Assembly: GCA_037443765.1 (NCBI GenBank)
Contig: JBBINS010000019.1
Span: 1-31,164 of the forward strand
DNA length: 31,164 nt
Reading direction: 5' to 3'
From: CAIKZZ01 sp037443765
Lineage (GTDB): Bacteria > Pseudomonadota > Gammaproteobacteria > Steroidobacterales > Steroidobacteraceae
The notes beneath the pieces are model-generated. The model was not told the origin of the DNA, made no database searches, and worked only from the letters and a program-made list of their open reading frames with translations. Each line of letters opens with the position of its first letter. The stretch's first letter is position 1. Made by a program: the position numbers and the translations under genes. Positions 15,101-23,946 of the stretch are shown here, one piece after another.

Positions 15101-15235
15101 GATCGTCACGGTCGGCGGCGCGATGATCGGGTAGCGCGAGATCGGCAGCCGCGTCAGCGCGACGGCGCCGGCGAGCGTCACGAGGATCGCGATCACCCAG
15201 GCGAAGATCGGCCGGTCGATGAAGAAACGCGACAT
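12116..15235 (-). CDS. RND multidrug efflux permease, HAE1/AcrB type
   Basis: The 1039-residue product matches the usual AcrB-family length and plan: TM1 at residues 10-30 in MSRFFIDRPIFAWVIAI, a first periplasmic domain with the NYPGASAQTAEEAVTQIIEQ signature, TM2-TM6, a second periplasmic domain and TM8-TM12. Proton-relay residues are present: the Asp pair in GLLVDDAIVVVEN (TM4) and the Lys in GLTSKNAILIVQF (TM10). It uses the proton gradient to expel drugs, dyes or other hydrophobic compounds from the inner leaflet/periplasm through an outer-membrane channel, and works with the adaptor encoded just upstream (13-base gap). No outer-membrane channel gene follows, so a TolC-like partner must be encoded elsewhere. 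No local TetR-type regulator is seen. Confidence 0.95.
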   Translation of the reverse strand: MSRFFIDRPIFAWVIAILVTLAGAVALTRLPISRYPIIAPPTVTISTNYPGASAQTAEEAVTQIIEQYMTGLDGLLYMSSTSDSAGNVAITLTFASGTNPDIAQVQVQNKLQVANVLLPAIVQQQGVTVTKSASGFLMVVGLVSPDGTLSASDMADYAASNMVEPLSRVPGVGAAQLFGAKYAMRIWLDADRLKAYSLTPSDVASAVNAQNAQLSLGQLGGTPAVPGQQLNASIATHGRLQTAEQFRGIVLRTLPSGSLLRLGDVARVELGSADYSFVSRFNRHPAAGMGISLAANANALTTAQGVEALLKKMEPSFPRGLKAVIPVDTTPFVRASIREVLKTLAEAIVLVFLVIYLFLQNFRATLIPTIAVPIVLFGTFGVLAIFGYSVNMLTMFAMVLAIGLLVDDAIVVVENVERVMSEQGLSPLEATRVSMDQITGALVGIATVLAAVFLPMAFLQGSSGVIYRQFSVTIASAMVLSVLVALILTPALCATLLKPVAKGEHVTEAGFFGRFNRAFDRGNNRYRDLVARMIGRTPRSMLVFGGIALAMAFLFWRLPTAFLPSEDQGFLFTLVQGPTGATQARTIRALDQVEAYFLDHEQGAVNDVFTVAGFSFNGGGQNNGMAFIHMKDWDERPSAAQGVNAVVGRAFGALSQIKDAFVFPVAPPAVTELGRIGGFDFYLRDDNGQGHAALLAARNQLLGAAAQSKLLAGVRPNGQEDAPLFRLDIDNAKAGALGVSVADLNDTLGTAWGGRYIDDFMDRGRVKRVFLQADAPFRMQPEDFARWYVRNGAGAMVPVSAIATSRWDYGPLQLVRFNGASAMEINGDAAPGVSSGAAMGEIERIVATLPPGFSVGWAGQSYEERSAGTQTPALYALSLAVVFLCLAALYESWLVPTAILLAVPLGIVGAVLATSVRGLESDIYFKVGMLTTVGLTSKNAILIVQFAEANVRAGADLVTATLHAIRDRLRPILMTSLAFGFGVLPLALATGAGAGAQRAIGTGVVGGVFAGTALGVLFIPVFYVAVHRVFRRHGTATTP

Positions 15236-15236
15236 G

Positions 15237-15258
15237 GGCCCGCTCGCGCTAGCGGGCC
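15237..15258 (-). promoter_or_regulatory. Intercistronic hairpin over adaptor stop and permease ribosome-binding region
   Basis: GGCCCGCT-N6-AGCGGGCC is a perfect 8-bp stem. On the mRNA it begins seven bases before the adaptor TAG (15251-15249) and ends one base before the permease ATG. The only purine-rich ribosome-binding candidate for the permease (AGCGGG) lies in its 3' arm. A ribosome finishing the adaptor would open the stem, so translation of the permease may depend on translation of the adaptor. Confidence 0.5.
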
Positions 15259-16442
15259 GGCGCTGCGGGCGCGGCCGCGCCCGCCACTGCCGCGGCCTCG
15301 GCGGGCTGCACGACGTCGCCCGGGTGGACCTTCTGAATACCCTCGACGATCACCCGCTCACCGGCCTTGACCCCGGCCTCGGCGAGCCACTGGTCGCCGA
15401 TCGCGCGGGTCACGGTGACCGGGCGCAGCTCGACCTTGTTGTCGGCGCCGACGACCAGCGTGGTTGCGCCGCCCTTCGGGTCGTGTGCCACCGCGACCTG
15501 GGGCACGAGCAGCCCGTCGGCGCGCGTGCCTTCGTCCAGGATGGCCCGCACGTACATGCCGGGCAGCAGCGTGCCGTTGGGGTTCGGAACCACGGCCCTG
15601 ACGGCGAAGCTGCCCGTGCCGGTGTCGACCGTCACGTCCGAGAACTCGAGGCGCCCGTCCTGCGGATAGCGATGCCCATCCTCGAGCACCACGCTGACGC
15701 GCGTGCCTGCGCCGCCGGGTTTCAGCCGCCCGGCGTCGATCTCCGCTTTGAGCCCGAGCCACTCGCTGCTCGCCTGGCTCACCTCGACGTACATCGGGTC
15801 GATCTGCTGGATCGTCGCGAGCGCGGCGCTCTGGTTCGCGACGACCAGCGCGCCCGGCGTGACCATCGACTTGCCGATGCGGCCGGTGATCGGCGCCGTA
15901 ATGCGCGAGTAGTCGAGGTTGACGCGGCTCGTCTCGACCGCCGCCTTCGAGACTCCGACGTCGGCCGCGGCCTGCCGCTCGGCGGCGACCGCGTTGTCGT
16001 TGTCCTGCGTGCTGATGAGGTGCGTCTTGACGAGCTCGCCCGCGCGGCGCGCCGCCAGCCGCGCCACCTCGTAGGCCGCCTCGGACTTGGCGAGCGCCGC
16101 CTCGCTGCTATGGTACTGCGCGCGATAGAGCGTGTCGTCGAGCTGATAGAGCGGCTGGCCGGCCTTGACGATCGCGCCCTCGGTGAAGAGCCGCGCCTTG
16201 ACGATGCCGGTCGCCTGCGGCCGGACGTCGGCGACGAGAAACGCCGTCGTGCGGCCCGGCAGCTCGCGCGACAGCGTGACGGGCTGCGTCTTGAGCGTGA
16301 CGACGACGACGGCTTGCGGCGGCATGCCGCCGGAGCCGCCTGTCCCATGCCCGCACGCGGTGACGAGGGCGCTCGCGACAAGCGCCGCGACCCGCACGGC
16401 GTGTCCGATGCGGTGGAGCGGTACGGCAGCCAGTCTCAGCAC
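15249..16442 (-). CDS. RND periplasmic adaptor (membrane fusion) lipoprotein, AcrA/MexA type
   Basis: The product is 397 residues from a GTG start (behind GAGG) that gives an N-terminal lipoprotein signal with lipobox VTAC, as in AcrA. The domain order is typical. A short strand (QPVTLSRELPGRTTAF) leads to the first half of the lipoyl domain (IVKARLFTEGAIVKAGQPLYQLD), then a helical hairpin (YRAQYHSSEAALAKSEAAYEV... to ...AAVETSRVNLDYS). The second lipoyl half is ITAPITGRIGKSMVTPGALV. Beta-barrel (VSVVLEDGHRYPQDGRLEFSD) and membrane-proximal (ELRPVTVTRAIGDQWLAEAGVKAGERVIVEG) domains finish it. It links the permease to the outer-membrane channel. Longer in-frame upstream sequence lacks signal character and is not used. 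Confidence 0.92.
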   Translation of the reverse strand: MLRLAAVPLHRIGHAVRVAALVASALVTACGHGTGGSGGMPPQAVVVVTLKTQPVTLSRELPGRTTAFLVADVRPQATGIVKARLFTEGAIVKAGQPLYQLDDTLYRAQYHSSEAALAKSEAAYEVARLAARRAGELVKTHLISTQDNDNAVAAERQAAADVGVSKAAVETSRVNLDYSRITAPITGRIGKSMVTPGALVVANQSAALATIQQIDPMYVEVSQASSEWLGLKAEIDAGRLKPGGAGTRVSVVLEDGHRYPQDGRLEFSDVTVDTGTGSFAVRAVVPNPNGTLLPGMYVRAILDEGTRADGLLVPQVAVAHDPKGGATTLVVGADNKVELRPVTVTRAIGDQWLAEAGVKAGERVIVEGIQKVHPGDVVQPAEAAAVAGAAAPAAPAR

Positions 16443-16883
16443 GGTGGAGCCTCGATCGGTTGGACGCCGCCGGCTCCTGCCGTCGAACCCGGCATCGCCG
16501 GGACCCAAGGAGGAATAGCCAGTCGGTTCAGTGGTTTGGGCAGGTGATGCGACGGTCGCCGCGCCGGTCCCGCCTCGCGGCGGGACCGGAGCGCATTCTA
16601 CCTTGCGACGCTGCCGGTGCCACCACGCACTTCGTCCCGTGCGCGACCGCCGTCGCGGCCGGCCGCCCCCGCCGGCCGCCCCCATATTAGAGAGAGACCG
16701 GGGCGCTGCACCCGGCCACTGCCGACGGCGGGCGGTGCGTACGGATCCGGTCGTCGCGCCGGCGAACGGCCACGCGGTGCGGGCGTTGGCTTTCCTTTTC
16801 GGTCTTTCCGCGGTGACAATGCCGCACGCACCGGCGCGCCGTTCGGCCGCCTTGCCCCTGCGACCGGATTCAGTGGAGCCGCC
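16443..16883. other. 441-base divergent intergenic region with hairpin and tandem repeat
   Basis: This gap separates the leftward RND operon from the rightward acyl-CoA dehydrogenase operon. It holds a perfect 11-bp hairpin at 16564-16589 (CCGGTCCCGCC-TCGC-GGCGGGACCGG) and a 13-base tandem duplication (GCCGGCCGCCCCC twice, 16658-16683). On the minus strand TAGAAT (16600-16595) is a possible -10 for the RND operon; with it, the hairpin would lie at the start of the message. An AAGGAGG sequence at 16507-16513 on the plus strand has no credible gene behind it. I found no convincing promoter for the rightward operon. Confidence 0.5.
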
Positions 16884-18077
<1,194 letters not shown>

Positions 18078-18087
18078 GAGCGGGACG

Positions 18088-19215
18088 ATGGACTTCGCGT
18101 TTACCTCGGAACAGCAGCTGCTCGCTGACAGCGCCCGTCGCTACATCACCGAGCAGTACGGCTTCGACCGGCGCAAGCGGATCGTGGCGTCCGGCGCGGG
18201 GCACTCGCAGGAGGTCTGGCGGGACTTCGCCGAGCTCGGCTTCCTCGGCCTCAACGTCCCGGAGGACGACGGCGGCCTGGGTGGCGGCCCGGTCGAGACC
18301 CTGCTGCTCGCGACGGCGATCGGCGAGGGGCTCGTCGTGGAGCCGTACCTGTCGAGCGCAGTGCTCGCGACCCGCGCGATCGCGCGGCTCGGCTCGCCGG
18401 CGCAACGCGCCGAGTGGCTGCCGAAGCTTGCGGCCGGTGAGCGGGTCGCCGTGGTGGCGAGCGACGCGTCGTATGGCTTGGCCGGCCGCGGCGACGGCGT
18501 ACGTGCGACCGTGTCCGCCGGAGGCTGGGAGCTCAACGGCCGCGTGCCGGTCGTCTACCATGCGCCGCTCGCCCATCTGCTGCTCGTCGCCGCGCGCACC
18601 GACGCGACGGCCGGCGAGCCGAACGCGCTGTTCGCCGTGCCGGCCGGGACGTCCGGTATGACGCTCACCGGGTACGTCACGGTCGACTCACAGCTCGCGG
18701 CCGACGTCGAGTGTCGCGCGGTCCGTGTCGACAACGCGGTGCGCCTCGGCGGCGAGTCCGCGGCCGAGCTCGCCGCCGTCGTCGACTTCGGTCTGTTCGC
18801 GCTGTGCGCCGAGGCGCTTGGCGCTCTCGACCGGTGCCTCGCCCTCACGGTCGAGTACACCCGTACGCGTCACCAGTTCGGCGGCCCGATCGGCCGCTTC
18901 CAGGCGTTGCAGCACCGCATGGTCGACATGCTGACGCGGATCGAACAGGCGCGGTCGCTCGTGTACCTCGCCGCGGCGCGCGTCGAGGACCCGGACGCGC
19001 GCGTCCGCAGTGCGGCGTTGTCGGCGGCCAAGGTGCTGATCGCCGACGCGGCCCGCCACGTCGGCCAGCAGGCCGTGCAGCTCCACGGCGGCATGGGGGT
19101 CAGCGACGAGGTCGCCGTCAGCCACTACTTCAAGCGCCTGCTCGCCGCCGAGGTCCGCTTCGGCTCGGCCGACGCGCACCTGGCCCGCTACGCCCGCGGA
19201 CTCACGGCGGACTGA
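18088..19215 (+). CDS. Acyl-CoA dehydrogenase subunit, second partner
   Basis: The 375-residue product begins with MDFAFTSEQQLLADSARRY, ten bases after its partner's stop, so the two are one operon. It keeps the overall fold: N-terminal helices, LGFLGLNVPEDDGGLG, a middle beta domain, TRHQFGGPIGRFQALQHRMVDM for the FAD-facing helix, and QLHGGMGVSDEVAVSHYFKRL near the end. The middle domain lacks the flavin-binding SEPxAGSD motif (SDASYGLAG stands near there) and the protein stops before the usual catalytic-loop segment. These traits match the partner subunit of heterotetrameric acyl-CoA dehydrogenases, in which one active site is formed per heterodimer. It probably cannot act alone. Confidence 0.88.
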   Translation: MDFAFTSEQQLLADSARRYITEQYGFDRRKRIVASGAGHSQEVWRDFAELGFLGLNVPEDDGGLGGGPVETLLLATAIGEGLVVEPYLSSAVLATRAIARLGSPAQRAEWLPKLAAGERVAVVASDASYGLAGRGDGVRATVSAGGWELNGRVPVVYHAPLAHLLLVAARTDATAGEPNALFAVPAGTSGMTLTGYVTVDSQLAADVECRAVRVDNAVRLGGESAAELAAVVDFGLFALCAEALGALDRCLALTVEYTRTRHQFGGPIGRFQALQHRMVDMLTRIEQARSLVYLAAARVEDPDARVRSAALSAAKVLIADAARHVGQQAVQLHGGMGVSDEVAVSHYFKRLLAAEVRFGSADAHLARYARGLTAD

Positions 19216-19273
19216 CCCCGGCCCGGGCTTCGTTCGCGCACCACGACCTTGATCGGGGAGGACCCCTGCCGCC

Positions 19274-21058
19274 ATGAACTACATCGACACGTCGCGCCGG
19301 ACCGCCGTGCGGCGCGCCTCGCCGGGTGCGCTACGCTTCGTGCTGCTCGCCGCCTGCCTGATCGGGATCCGCGCCGGGGCCGCCACTTCCACCGACACCG
19401 CCCGCGCGTTTTTCAAGGACGCATTCGAGGAGCGCCTGCGCGACAGTCCGGAGGGTGCGACCGCGATGGGCCGTCACGACTACGACGACCGCTGGACGGA
19501 CTGGTCGGCGAGCGGGCGCGCCGCCGTGCGCAAGCATCTCGAGGCGCGCCTGAAACAGGCCGCGGCGTTGCCGACCGTCGGCCTGGACGACGAGGATCGG
19601 CTGAGCATCCGGTTGTATCGCTACGTGGCCGAGCAGGATCTCGCCGCGGAGGACCTCGAGACGCACCTGCTGCGAGTGCAGCCGCTCTACGGCCTGCACA
19701 ACCGGGTGTTCCTGACGTTCGACCGCATGCCGGCGCACTCGGTGCATGAGTACGAGAACCTGGTCGCCCGCCTGCACGCGGTGCCACGCTATGTCGATCA
19801 GCAGATCGAGATCCTCAACGAGGCCACTGCCCGCGAGCTGACGCAGCCGCTCGTCGTCGTCGACGTCGTCGTGAGCCAGATCGACAAGCAGCTGTCGCAG
19901 GATGCGCAGCACTCGGCGTTGCTCGCCCCGTTCGCGCGCTTCCCGACCAACATTCCGGCGACCGATCGGGAGCGGCTGCGCGCGGCGGCGGTTGCCGCCT
20001 ACAACGCCGACCTCCTGCCGGCGTGGAAGCGCCTGCGTGACTACGTTGCCGGCCCGTACCGGGCGAAGGCGCGTGCGCAGGTCGGAATCGGCAGCCTCAC
20101 CGACGGCCGCGCCGCCTACCAGGTCCTGATCCGCAGGCTCACCACGACCGACCGCACGCCCGAGGAGATCCACGCGCTCGGCATCCACGAGGTCGAGCGC
20201 ATCGAGGCCGCGATGGCGGCCGCCATGCGGGAGACCGGCTTCCAGGGAACGCTGGCGGAGTTCGGCAAGCATCTGGAGGAGTCGCCGGAGCAGCACTTCG
20301 CGAGCAAGGAGGAGATGCTCGCGTACTGCCGCAACATCGCCAAGATCGTCGAGCCGGAACTGCCGAACCAGTTCAAGCGGATCCCGGTGCTGCTGTTCGG
20401 CGTACGCGCGATCCCCGAGGACCGCGAGCAGGCGATGGCAAGCAACGCTCAGGCGCCGACGCCCGACGGCAGCACGCCGGGCTGGTTCAACCTCAACACC
20501 TACCAGCCGGAGAAGCAGTTCCGGATGGACAAGCAGGCGCTGACGCTGCACGAGGCGGTGCCAGGCCACGTGTTTCAGGGCGCGGTCGCGCGCTCGATCG
20601 CCGGGATTCCGGACTTCCGCAAGTACTACGGCAACAGCGCCTACAACGAGGGCTGGGCGCTGTACGCCGAGTCGCTGGGCGCGGACCTCGGCCTCTACAA
20701 GGACCCCTACAGCCGCTACGGCCAGCTGAGCAGCGAGCGGTTTCGCGCGGTCCGGCTCGTGGTCGACACCGGTATCCACGCCTACGGCTGGACGCGCGAG
20801 CAGGCGCTCGAGTACTTCAAGGTGCACGCGCCCGAGGAGACGCCGGCCGAGATCGATCGCTACATCTCCTGGCCGGCGCAGGCACTGGCCTACAAGCTCG
20901 GCCAGCTCGAGATCCGCGAGCTTCGCGCCGAGGCGGAGTCGACGCTTGGGGCGCGCTTCGACGTGCGCGAGTTCCACGACGCCGTGCTTCGGGACGGCGT
21001 GCTGCCGCTCGCGCTGCTGCACGAGCAGGTGGGGCGCTACATCCACGGCGCGCACTGA
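19274..21058 (+). CDS. Exported DUF885 zinc-peptidase-like protein
   Basis: The 594-residue product has a signal peptide (about 1-38, RFVLLAACLIGIRAGA then ATS) and a long, mostly helical mature domain of the DUF885 family. The diagnostic metal motif HEAVPGH is at residues 426-432, with a third ligand candidate Glu459 in YNEGWALYAE. The HExxPGH plus downstream Glu arrangement is related to that of M32-type carboxypeptidases, and members are annotated as periplasmic peptidases of unknown specificity. The ATG lies behind GGGGAGGACC. It follows the acyl-CoA dehydrogenase pair by 58 bases on the same strand and could be read through from it, though no functional link is evident. Confidence 0.88.
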   Translation: MNYIDTSRRTAVRRASPGALRFVLLAACLIGIRAGAATSTDTARAFFKDAFEERLRDSPEGATAMGRHDYDDRWTDWSASGRAAVRKHLEARLKQAAALPTVGLDDEDRLSIRLYRYVAEQDLAAEDLETHLLRVQPLYGLHNRVFLTFDRMPAHSVHEYENLVARLHAVPRYVDQQIEILNEATARELTQPLVVVDVVVSQIDKQLSQDAQHSALLAPFARFPTNIPATDRERLRAAAVAAYNADLLPAWKRLRDYVAGPYRAKARAQVGIGSLTDGRAAYQVLIRRLTTTDRTPEEIHALGIHEVERIEAAMAAAMRETGFQGTLAEFGKHLEESPEQHFASKEEMLAYCRNIAKIVEPELPNQFKRIPVLLFGVRAIPEDREQAMASNAQAPTPDGSTPGWFNLNTYQPEKQFRMDKQALTLHEAVPGHVFQGAVARSIAGIPDFRKYYGNSAYNEGWALYAESLGADLGLYKDPYSRYGQLSSERFRAVRLVVDTGIHAYGWTREQALEYFKVHAPEETPAEIDRYISWPAQALAYKLGQLEIRELRAEAESTLGARFDVREFHDAVLRDGVLPLALLHEQVGRYIHGAH

Positions 21059-21079
21059 CGCGCGCCCGGGCGGCGCGCG
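21059..21079. terminator. GC hairpin between convergent DUF885 and MFS genes
   Basis: CGCGCGC and GCGCGCG form a 7-bp perfect stem with a 7-base loop, filling the 21-base gap between two convergent stop codons. It is well placed for bidirectional termination, but there is no T-tract. Confidence 0.4.
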
Positions 21080-22408
21080 CTAGGCGGCCTCGGCGGCCGG
21101 CCGGCGCCGCGCGGTGCGCGAAAGGTCGGCCCGCTCGAGACCGTGGCCGCGCGGGCCGACCTCGCGCCGCCACAGGAGCAGCACGGACGTCAGCGCGAGC
21201 AGGCTCACGACGCCGAAGAACCACAGCATCGTGACGTAGCCCTCCGGATGGTCGGGCCCGGCGGCCGAGCGGTCCGCGAGCCAGCCGGCGATCCGGTTCG
21301 AGCCCCACAGGCCGAGCGCCTGCAGGAGCGTGATGACGCCGAGCGCCGTGCCTAGCCTGCGCGGCTCGACGATGAGGGCCGTCGACGGCCAGATGACGGC
21401 GGGCACCAGCGACCAGCTGATCCCCATCAGCACCGTCGAGAACCAGGGATGCAGGTGCGTCGCGCCGAGGATCAGCAGTGTGATCGGCAGCAGGGCCGTG
21501 CCGACGATCAGCATCAGAGCGCGGTGGCCGACGCGGTCCGCGAGCAGGCCGAACAGCGGCGTCGCGAAGATCGCGGCGAAGAAGACGCCGGCGTTCGCCT
21601 GGCTCGCCTGCTCGAGCGTCAGCCCCTTGGCGTGCTGCAGGTACTCGATGGCGTAGGTCTGCCGGAACGGGAAGAACACCGCCGCGTAAAGCACGTGCAG
21701 CGCGCAGATGCACCAGTACGACAGGTCGAAGGTCCAGACCTCGGACCACTTGATCGGCTGGGCCTTCGCGGCCGCTGCCGACGGGTGCGGCCGCCGCCGG
21801 CTCTCGAGCACCCGCAGGCCCGTCGCTGCCGCGAGACCTGCCGCGGTCAGGCCGGCGCCGAGCCACAGCGGCGCCTGCCATCCGGACGCGTAGAGCGCGT
21901 GGGCCCACGTCGGCGACATGTCGAGCGAAAACGAGCCGACGCGGGCGAAGCTGAGGAACAGCGCCGTCGCGACCGCGATGCCGCTGCGCGGAAACCACGT
22001 TGCGAGTCCCGCGATCAGCGACATGAAGATCGCCCCTTCGCTGACGCCGAAGACCAGGCGGCCGCACCACATGACTGCGTAGGGCTCGCCGATCGCAGTC
22101 AGCACCGCGCCGACGAAGCCGATCAGTGCCGCCCACACCGTGACCCGCGTCGCCCCGAAGCGGTCGATCATCAGGCCGATGAACAGTGCGAGCGCCACGT
22201 TCGGCAGGCTGATGATGGCGTTGAGGTCGCCGATCTGGGATTGCGTGAAGGCGCGCTGGCGTCCGAGCAGGTCGGCGATCGGGCCGATGACGTCCGATTC
22301 GTAGTAGCTGGTGAAGATCGCGAGCGCCGACAGCGCGAGCGCCCACCAGCGCAGCGGCGAGACGACGTGATCGCCGTCGGACGGCGTCGACGGGGCCGCG
22401 GCGGTCAC
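21080..22408 (-). CDS. MFS transporter (organic-acid/phthalate-permease-like)
   Basis: The 442-residue product starts with a GTG that overlaps the stop of the upstream FAD gene (GTGA, 22405-22408), so the two are translationally coupled. It has about 12 membrane segments in two halves separated by a charged cytoplasmic loop (LESRRRPHPSAAAAKAQPIKW). The MFS signature between TM2 and TM3 is recognisable as GLMIDRFGATRVTVW, with a weaker copy LLADRVGHRALMLIVG in the second half. Substrate cannot be read from sequence; the coupling suggests it moves the substrate or product of the FAD enzyme. Longer in-frame upstream sequence belongs to a shadow of the FAD gene. Confidence 0.88.
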   Translation of the reverse strand: MTAAAPSTPSDGDHVVSPLRWWALALSALAIFTSYYESDVIGPIADLLGRQRAFTQSQIGDLNAIISLPNVALALFIGLMIDRFGATRVTVWAALIGFVGAVLTAIGEPYAVMWCGRLVFGVSEGAIFMSLIAGLATWFPRSGIAVATALFLSFARVGSFSLDMSPTWAHALYASGWQAPLWLGAGLTAAGLAAATGLRVLESRRRPHPSAAAAKAQPIKWSEVWTFDLSYWCICALHVLYAAVFFPFRQTYAIEYLQHAKGLTLEQASQANAGVFFAAIFATPLFGLLADRVGHRALMLIVGTALLPITLLILGATHLHPWFSTVLMGISWSLVPAVIWPSTALIVEPRRLGTALGVITLLQALGLWGSNRIAGWLADRSAAGPDHPEGYVTMLWFFGVVSLLALTSVLLLWRREVGPRGHGLERADLSRTARRRPAAEAA

Positions 22409-23769
22409 TGGAAGCGCGCGCCCTGGCGCGCGAGTTCCTTCTGCACGGCGGCGATGTTCAGCCGGTCGAAGGCCTCGTCGCGCCGCAGCGAAACGGCGGC
22501 CGCGACTCCCGCGCCCTGCCCGCTGACGGCACAGCACATCATGTTGCGGGCGGAGGCGTGCGAAATGTTGTCGCCGCCGATGCAGCGCCCGGCAACCAGC
22601 AGGTTGCCGACCCCCTTCGGGACCAGCGCCCGGTAGGGCACGTGCCAGTAGCGGCCGGTGGTTGGCAGGATGAGCACGCCGTAGCCGTCTATGAACTCCG
22701 GGAAGATGCCGATGGCGTCGTCGAACCGCGCCTGCTCCCGGACGTCGGTGCCGGTCAGGTTGTAGAGCGCGTCGATCTTGCGGGTGTCGCGGATGCCGAG
22801 CGTCATCCCGAAGTTGCGCAGTTTGGCGTCCTCGCATCCCGGCATGAACCGGCGCAGTGCCTCCAGTGCGTAGATCGCCTCGCGCCGGCCGCGGATCTCG
22901 CCGAGCGTCAGGTCGTTCGGGTCGGTGCCGTCGATCTCGGGCACGTGGACGAGGTTGAGGTAGGTCAGGTCTCCCTGGTCGGTCACGGTGCCCCAGGTGC
23001 CGGCGATCGTCTTCAGGTGCGGCGGAATGATCCCGGCATCGAGCGCCTTCTGGAACGGCTTGCGCAGGAACGGCGAGAACAGCTTGTCCTCCTTGCCGGT
23101 GGTCTCGTAGTCCCACTCGCCATTGCCCGACCAGTCCGCGTAGGTCTGCGGGTCGGCCTTCACCGCGTCGATGAAACGCTGCTTGTTGACGCCGGACATC
23201 GAGAACATGACGGACGCCGCCATCATCTTCTCGCGGGGTGTCTTGTGCACCGGTGCGCCGGCGCGCGTCGCGAGGTCGGCGTCGCCGGTCGCGTCGATGA
23301 CCCGGCGGGCGAGAATGGCCTCGCGACCGGCCTTGCTCTCGGTGATGACGCCGCGGACGGTGCCGTTGTCCACGATCGGCGCGACGCACAGCCGGTGCAG
23401 CAGTGGTTGGACGCCTGCCTCCTCGACGAGGACGTCGGCGACCCACTTGAACATTTCCGCGTCGAGCGCGTGGCTGAGCGACTGCGGCTCGGGCATCGCC
23501 GCGCCCATCTCCTTGGCGCGCGTCTCGAACTCGATGCCGATGCCCTCGCAGTCGATCGTGTGCTCGTGGCGGTACCAGGCGAATCCCTCGACGCCGACCT
23601 GCGTGATGTTGCCGCCGAAGCAGCCGTTGCGGTCGATCAGGGCCGTGCGCGCTCCGGCGCGCGCCGCGGCGAGCGCCGCGGCGAGCCCGCCGGGACCGCT
23701 GCCGACGACGAGTACGTCGGTTTCGAGGATGACGTTCACGGAGCGGGCGGGTTCGGCGATCTGCTTCAT
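22405..23769 (-). CDS. FAD-dependent oxidoreductase (FAD_oxidored type)
   Basis: The 454-residue product opens with a dinucleotide-binding fold, DVLVVGSGPGGLAAALAAARAG with GxGxxG at 23-28, followed by TALIDRNGCFGGNIT, the loop typical of the FAD_oxidored family (PF12831). VIDATGDADLATRAGAPVH and, near the C-terminus, NLLVAGRCIGGDNISHASARNMMCCAVSGQGAG are further family marks. These enzymes oxidise or dehydrogenate small molecules; the substrate is unknown. No signal peptide: the N-terminus MKQIAEPARS is polar, so cytoplasmic. It is coupled to the MFS transporter gene by a GTGA overlap, suggesting a small uptake-and-oxidation catabolic unit. It diverges from the FmdB-like gene across 177 bases in which no strong promoter is evident. 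Confidence 0.9.
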   Translation of the reverse strand: MKQIAEPARSVNVILETDVLVVGSGPGGLAAALAAARAGARTALIDRNGCFGGNITQVGVEGFAWYRHEHTIDCEGIGIEFETRAKEMGAAMPEPQSLSHALDAEMFKWVADVLVEEAGVQPLLHRLCVAPIVDNGTVRGVITESKAGREAILARRVIDATGDADLATRAGAPVHKTPREKMMAASVMFSMSGVNKQRFIDAVKADPQTYADWSGNGEWDYETTGKEDKLFSPFLRKPFQKALDAGIIPPHLKTIAGTWGTVTDQGDLTYLNLVHVPEIDGTDPNDLTLGEIRGRREAIYALEALRRFMPGCEDAKLRNFGMTLGIRDTRKIDALYNLTGTDVREQARFDDAIGIFPEFIDGYGVLILPTTGRYWHVPYRALVPKGVGNLLVAGRCIGGDNISHASARNMMCCAVSGQGAGVAAAVSLRRDEAFDRLNIAAVQKELARQGARFQ

Positions 23770-23946
23770 ATCGGCTCTTGCTGCCTGGAAACGCGCCGAT
23801 GGTACCGGATCACGCCGGCCGGCTGCGCGCCCGCGCCCGGCCGCGATCGCGTGGTCGGCGGGGCCCGCCTGCGGCCGGCGCGGGTGGCATCGGGTGCGGT
23901 CGATTCGCTACGATCGGCCCCGGTTCCCCAGCCGAGCCCGAAGCCC

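Noticed and set aside
16507..16533. AAGGAGG followed by GTG as a start of a rightward gene in the divergent gap
   Set aside because: The spacing to the GTG is too long and the translation is Arg/Pro-rich without motifs, running out of frame through the dehydrogenase gene.
19331..21055. A 574-codon leftward open frame opposite the DUF885 gene
   Set aside because: Antisense shadow; the plus strand encodes the HExxPGH protein with a signal peptide.
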